64,000 nt of DNA from Monosporascus cannonballus. Lineage: Eukaryota; Ascomycota; Sordariomycetes; Xylariales. Within the stretch, counting starts at the first letter, position 1, and each line of letters opens with the position of its first letter. The DNA lies in NCBI GenBank assembly GCA_004154925.1, contig QJNS01000070.1:248001-312000 (forward strand), written 5' to 3'. A program made the position numbers and the translations under genes. Below are positions 60,001-64,000 of the stretch, piece by piece. A model generated the notes under the pieces. That model was not told where the DNA came from. It searched no databases and saw only the letters and a program-made list of their open reading frames with translations.

Positions 60001-62461
60001 CGTTCATCGTGGGGACCTTGAGACAAAACAATCTCACCAGCCCATACTCAACCGTCTTTCTCTTCAGATCCGGCTCGCCATCAGCCATCTCGCGAATCCA
60101 TCTGGCAATACAGCTCAATGCCCAAGGTTCCGTGCAAGTGCGCACATCCGCAACGGTAAGCTTTTCGGGCTGAAACTTACGCCGTCTCCCGCTAGGCAAA
60201 GTTATCACATCGTAGTTGCTTATGGATGATGACGCGGTGGCGTCATAGCCCTCGTACGGCAAACCTTGCTGTGCTAGCTGCTGCTGGTGCCTCAAATGCT
60301 TGAGGCGATTCCGTTCCTCAGCAGCATCGGTCTTTGACCTGCCCGGGGGCTGCACATGGGGAGTTGTATTATGATTGGACAGGGAGATGGACCTTTCAAC
60401 TTGCAATTGCTGGGCGTTTTGGCCGTAATAGGCATCCGGTCCGGTGTACGGGCGGGAGTCCACGTTCTGGGAGTATCCTTGTTGGTAACCGGCCTGATTC
60501 GGTGAACTGACTGACAACATGGAACTACTATCGGAGGTAGGGACGGGTGGCAGTGGTCGATTTGTTAGCCCCGGGTGGTAGAACATATCCGGATAGTCGT
60601 CTTTCGAGGGAGAATCGTTACTGCTCTGCCTTGAGTGGAGCGAGACGCGCTCATCTCCTTCGTCGAAGCTGAGTCGATGAGTAGGAGGGGTATGTAGACC
60701 ACCGGTACCGCCATAATCGACATCAGCCCTTTCGAATGCTGGATACCTACTGCTGTCATGACTTCTCTGCGACGGATGATTCCTCCGTGGCGTGTGAGCC
60801 TGCGCGTCCAACGGGATCGTGTCGGTAGTCGGAGGCGAGGCCAGGTTATCGTCGTATGCTAAGGTCCCCGCGTAACCACCACCCGCAAGACCGAGATCCA
60901 TACCATATTCACTATCACTGCCCGACTCCTCCTTATGGGTCGGCAGAGTAGTCTGAACGGGTACTTCAGGGTGGGCGAGATATGGGAACGGCATCCCTGC
61001 GCCAGCTCCGCTGAAAAAGCGGTCATCCTCCTCCGCTTGTTGCAGAGCGTAAGCTCCCGCTGCGCCTTCCGGGTCGCTCTCATCGCCATCATCATCGTCG
61101 CCGAGAGTCGCATATGGGCTGTTCGAGTGGTTTCTGTTCAGGGTAGATGCGTTCGACGAGTATCGATTGACGCCCGACGCCTCATCTTGGATGGATAACG
61201 TAGTGGCAGTTGAGTGATAGCTCGCAGTGGAGCCCAAACGACGAAGGTTATGCAAGTCATTATCAGGAACGACTCCATTGCGTTGATCCACCGCGGTCGG
61301 CCGACCCCGTTGCGGATCACCGCCCCTCTCGAGCTCTGCCTCAATATCTCGTATGATGTCGTCCTGCGAAAAGTCATCCCGGGTGGTAGGAGTCACGCCT
61401 CCATTCTGTCCATATGGATCCTCTGAAATGTCATCGACGGGTCGACTCGGTAGAGGCGCGTTTGTCGGATGTCGCGCCAGTCCTGGCGATGATTGTAGCT
61501 GGGCTGGTGGGGAAGGCAATGGCGAGGCGTTTGAACCCGACCTCGTCGCACGACTCAAGAATGAATGCGGGTCGGTAGCCGAGTAGTTGGGCCCTACTGG
61601 TATCTGCGAATACGTCGGATAAGGTGCTTGGGAGGTCGCCGAGGGATACGGCGTCGGCGTCGAGCTTGTGGTAGAGTTCGAGTAGCCCGGAGAGTACTGC
61701 GAGTAGGATGGCTCAATACCCTGAGTATGGGGAGGAACGCCGGGACTAGTAGCTGCAGAATACGTGGAACTTGGAGTGGCTTGATCATAGCCTGTATAGG
61801 GCGTCGACGCTTGTGCGGGCTGCGCGGGAGGGACGTAGGTAGGCTGGGACTGGAAGTAAGGCGGCTGATTCAACGATGGCGAGCCATAAGCCGGCGTGGT
61901 GTTCCCACTATAATTGTTATAGCCGGAGTAGGTCAAATGGCGCTGGGGCGCCGATGCAGCGGCAGAATACGCAGCCGGGTTGTAAGGCGCAGGAGCAAAG
62001 TTCGTGGCCGTAGGGCTGGTGGCATTGTTGGATTGCGCCCATCTATTACCCGGGTGAGGGTGGTACGGTAAGTTGGTAGACTGAGAACGCGCAAATGCCT
62101 GCGGGTTGTAAGTTGACGGGGTTGGAGGTGTTGAAACGTGATATTGATGTTGATAGCCTGACATGGCGGAGTTTGCGTTAGTATAGATGCTAGGCCTACT
62201 GGTTTCGCTCGTAGCGCCGGCCAGGAACAGTTCGTCTTCCGAGGATTCGAGCCCTCTCCCTGTCGGGCTCAGAGTAGGCTGGTAAGGCGGACGGGTGGAA
62301 GCCTGGTTGAATGCAGAGGTAGAGTCATCACCGTTATTGAAACTTAATCTCCGGGTTGGGTAAGCGGCGGGCTGCTCGGAGGACGGAGATTGGCCGGGAA
62401 CAGGATACTGGACAGGAGGAACATGGCCGTACCGGCGCTGGTCATCGCTTCGGAAGGACAT
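57080..62461 (-). CDS. rom2: Rho1 guanine-nucleotide exchange factor Rom2 (DEP-DH-PH-CNH)
   Basis: Three exons: 62461-58823, 58773-58105 and 58054-57080; introns 49 and 50 bp, phase 0; 1760 residues. It activates Rho1 in the cell-wall-integrity pathway at the plasma membrane. The first 780 residues are Ser/Tyr/Pro/Gln-rich and disordered (many YxxY and SP motifs). A DEP-like domain follows at about 790-870 (LKRKTVEYGLVRLFCLKVPT), the DH domain at about 930-1130 (RQNILHEIVTTEETYMDQIE; TRLQRYILLMQTVSKHMPQD), a PH domain at about 1165-1340 (split by intron 1; RVKHLGHEVYTLFAPSHQTR), and a C-terminal CNH/citron domain (about 1370-1720) containing AVLEEFSIVLVLADRCLLSY. Length is above that of the yeast and Aspergillus proteins, mainly from the N-terminal region. 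The start is the first ATG before the conserved MSFRSDDQRRYG sequence; an upstream in-frame extension exists but looks untranslated. Confidence 0.93.
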
Positions 62462-64000
62462 GGTTGCGGCCACAAAGGAAAGTTCAAGCCTTTGCGACGA
62501 GCCTGAGCAAAGCGCACTCAATCTCACAAAGGCACGTGGGGACTCGATGTTGCCCTCCACGGGACGACAGACGACAGCTAAGGTAATTCACCTTGCGCCG
62601 CACACAGCGCGTTGTCGTCAGACACCTAGGTGGCGATGAGAAACGAGGGCGACCGGTAATACCGCATCGACGAGGTTGGGTACGTTGGAAGGCGGCGACC
62701 CGGCGATGTCGCTATCGTTGTCCCTGTCTACTGCTTCCCCATCTGGTCCACCACACTCATTCAGTAGATTTCGGGTGACGTATACGAGCGGGTCAGCTTT
62801 AGAATTTAAACACTGCAAGGACGACAACGATATGCGAAGTAATCGTTGTTGGGCGCAAATAGTATAATTTGACGTAATGCGATTCAAGGCACTCGGGGGC
62901 CGCAGCAAGGAAGACGTAGTGGCAGTGCAGTTAGTGGGTAGATTACATAGGTAGCGAGTGATATACTGTGGAGCTGAGTTGATCGTCGTGGTCGTGTTGC
63001 AGGTTAAGTAAGAGGTGTGCTCGTAGTAGTAGTAGTAGTAGCGCAGCAGGACCAACTATCATGGGGTAAGAAGTTAATTACCAAAAATCTTCCAGCGGCT
63101 ACGAAGCATATTAACGTAGATCATGAGTGCGGACTAAAGGCGTGACTGGTGGAGGGTGCCAAGGTAGGTATTTGTCGGGTGGTTGATTGTGGCAGATTCT
63201 AACTCACTATTATAACTACCAATTCCCGCCCACCAGGTCGGCTTCAACTAGGCCGGCTGGGTGACAATGGTTCGGTAAGGACGTATGCTTAGAATAATAA
63301 ATTACTGTGCGAATATCTATACAACTAGATCCATATGCAGATGAGAGAAAATTCGGCCGACTTTGAACTGTGTGCGACGGGTTCCGTCTTGGTAGGACTT
63401 AGGTTTGTCGAAATTGGAGGAGAGACTGATAGCACCCTTGTGATAGTGGGATAGGACTATTGCCCACAGTAAAATATCATCGTATTCGTACAGTCAAAAT
63501 CGACTATTTCATACCTGGCCGTACCGTATTGGATTCTGCCGCATACTATGGTAATCTTCAGATAGGTAAGCGGGTAAGTGGGTGGTGGGTGGTGCCCGAG
63601 CGCCTCTTTCTTCACTTAGCTGTTCAGGCGGGAAAGGTGGGGCTACTGGGCCGAATTTACCACCTTGTTCTGTGGGAGCTCTTTTACCTGCACCAACACC
63701 TATACGCCATGTATTTGGGTCACTCTGTCGAACCCACGAAGTTCACTGGCTGGGCTGCACGGACAACGTCCAAATAAGGTACCAAAGGGCTCGGATAGAA
63801 CATGGCCCAGCGCTGGCGATAGAGACCGCCGGAGTGTCCGGATTTCGTCGTCTCCCGTCCTTCTGTAAAGAACCACAATTGGGGATATCTGTGTAGTAAG
63901 TAATAAACGGGGGTTTCCCCATAAATGGGCAGGACGGGACCCAAGCCACGCGGCGCCTACAGTCCCACAGCACCGCGTGGCATCATATTCCCGTTATTGT
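62462..64000. other. Rom2 upstream region
   Basis: Long 5' flank of rom2. It contains a (TAG)6 microsatellite at 63023-63041. Frames at 63460-63973 are short and have no recognised features. No gene is supported. Confidence 0.4.
63023..63041. repeat. (GTA)6 microsatellite
   Basis: Six tandem GTA units about 560 bp upstream of the rom2 start codon. Confidence 0.85.

Noticed and set aside
62462..62560. 33-codon N-terminal extension of Rom2
   Set aside because: The conserved protein start is MSFRSDDQRR; the extension looks like 5' leader.
1..64000. CRISPR array, bacterial operons, insertion sequences
   Set aside because: No regularly spaced direct repeats or transposase motifs; the genes are eukaryotic with spliceosomal introns.

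Overview
The window is nuclear DNA of a filamentous ascomycete (Pezizomycotina, probably Sordariomycetes-like; genus not determinable by eye). The evidence is split genes with short introns (mostly 49-105 nt, GTRNGT donors, CTAAC/CTAAT-type branch sites, YAG acceptors), a typical fungal housekeeping set, and no bacterial operon layout. Fourteen protein genes can be supported, eleven of them on the minus strand, separated by long stretches with no recognisable gene.

Left part (1-16 kb): an F-box protein (+), a six-exon enoyl-CoA hydratase (-) with one GC-AG intron, a seven-exon adenylation-domain protein fused to a ferric-reductase-like membrane oxidoreductase (+), and a three-exon 951-residue fungal protein of unknown function (-). 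Middle part (16-39 kb): a gene-poor stretch with decayed-looking ORFs, then on the minus strand a roadblock-type dynein light chain carrying an Asn/Thr/Ala-rich insertion, a DEAD-box helicase with Gly/Trp repeats at its C-terminus, the Rix1-complex subunit Ipi1, a small secreted double-psi beta-barrel protein, a many-exon CTP synthase whose reading frame looks damaged at three places, and a Pho85-type (Pcl) cyclin.

Right part (39-64 kb): about 10 kb without a recognisable gene, containing a strong 20-bp hairpin; then an intronless GC-rich metallophosphoesterase resembling actinobacterial PptH (4'-phosphopantetheinyl hydrolase), the mRNA-export helicase Sub2 (-) with an unusually long first intron, a divergent RNase P subunit Rpr2 (+), and the large Rho1 GEF Rom2 (-; DEP-DH-PH-CNH).

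Functionally the genes cover RNA metabolism (Sub2, DEAD-box helicase, Rpr2, Ipi1), nucleotide and fatty-acid metabolism (CTP synthase, enoyl-CoA hydratase), cell-wall and cell-cycle signalling (Rom2, Pcl cyclin) and transport (dynein light chain). They are not an operon or obvious cluster. The most novel-looking items are the carrier-less adenylation/membrane-reductase fusion, the PptH-like phosphoesterase (possible gene transfer from Actinobacteria), and the damaged CTP synthase. All family assignments are from memory of family sequences; no search was run.
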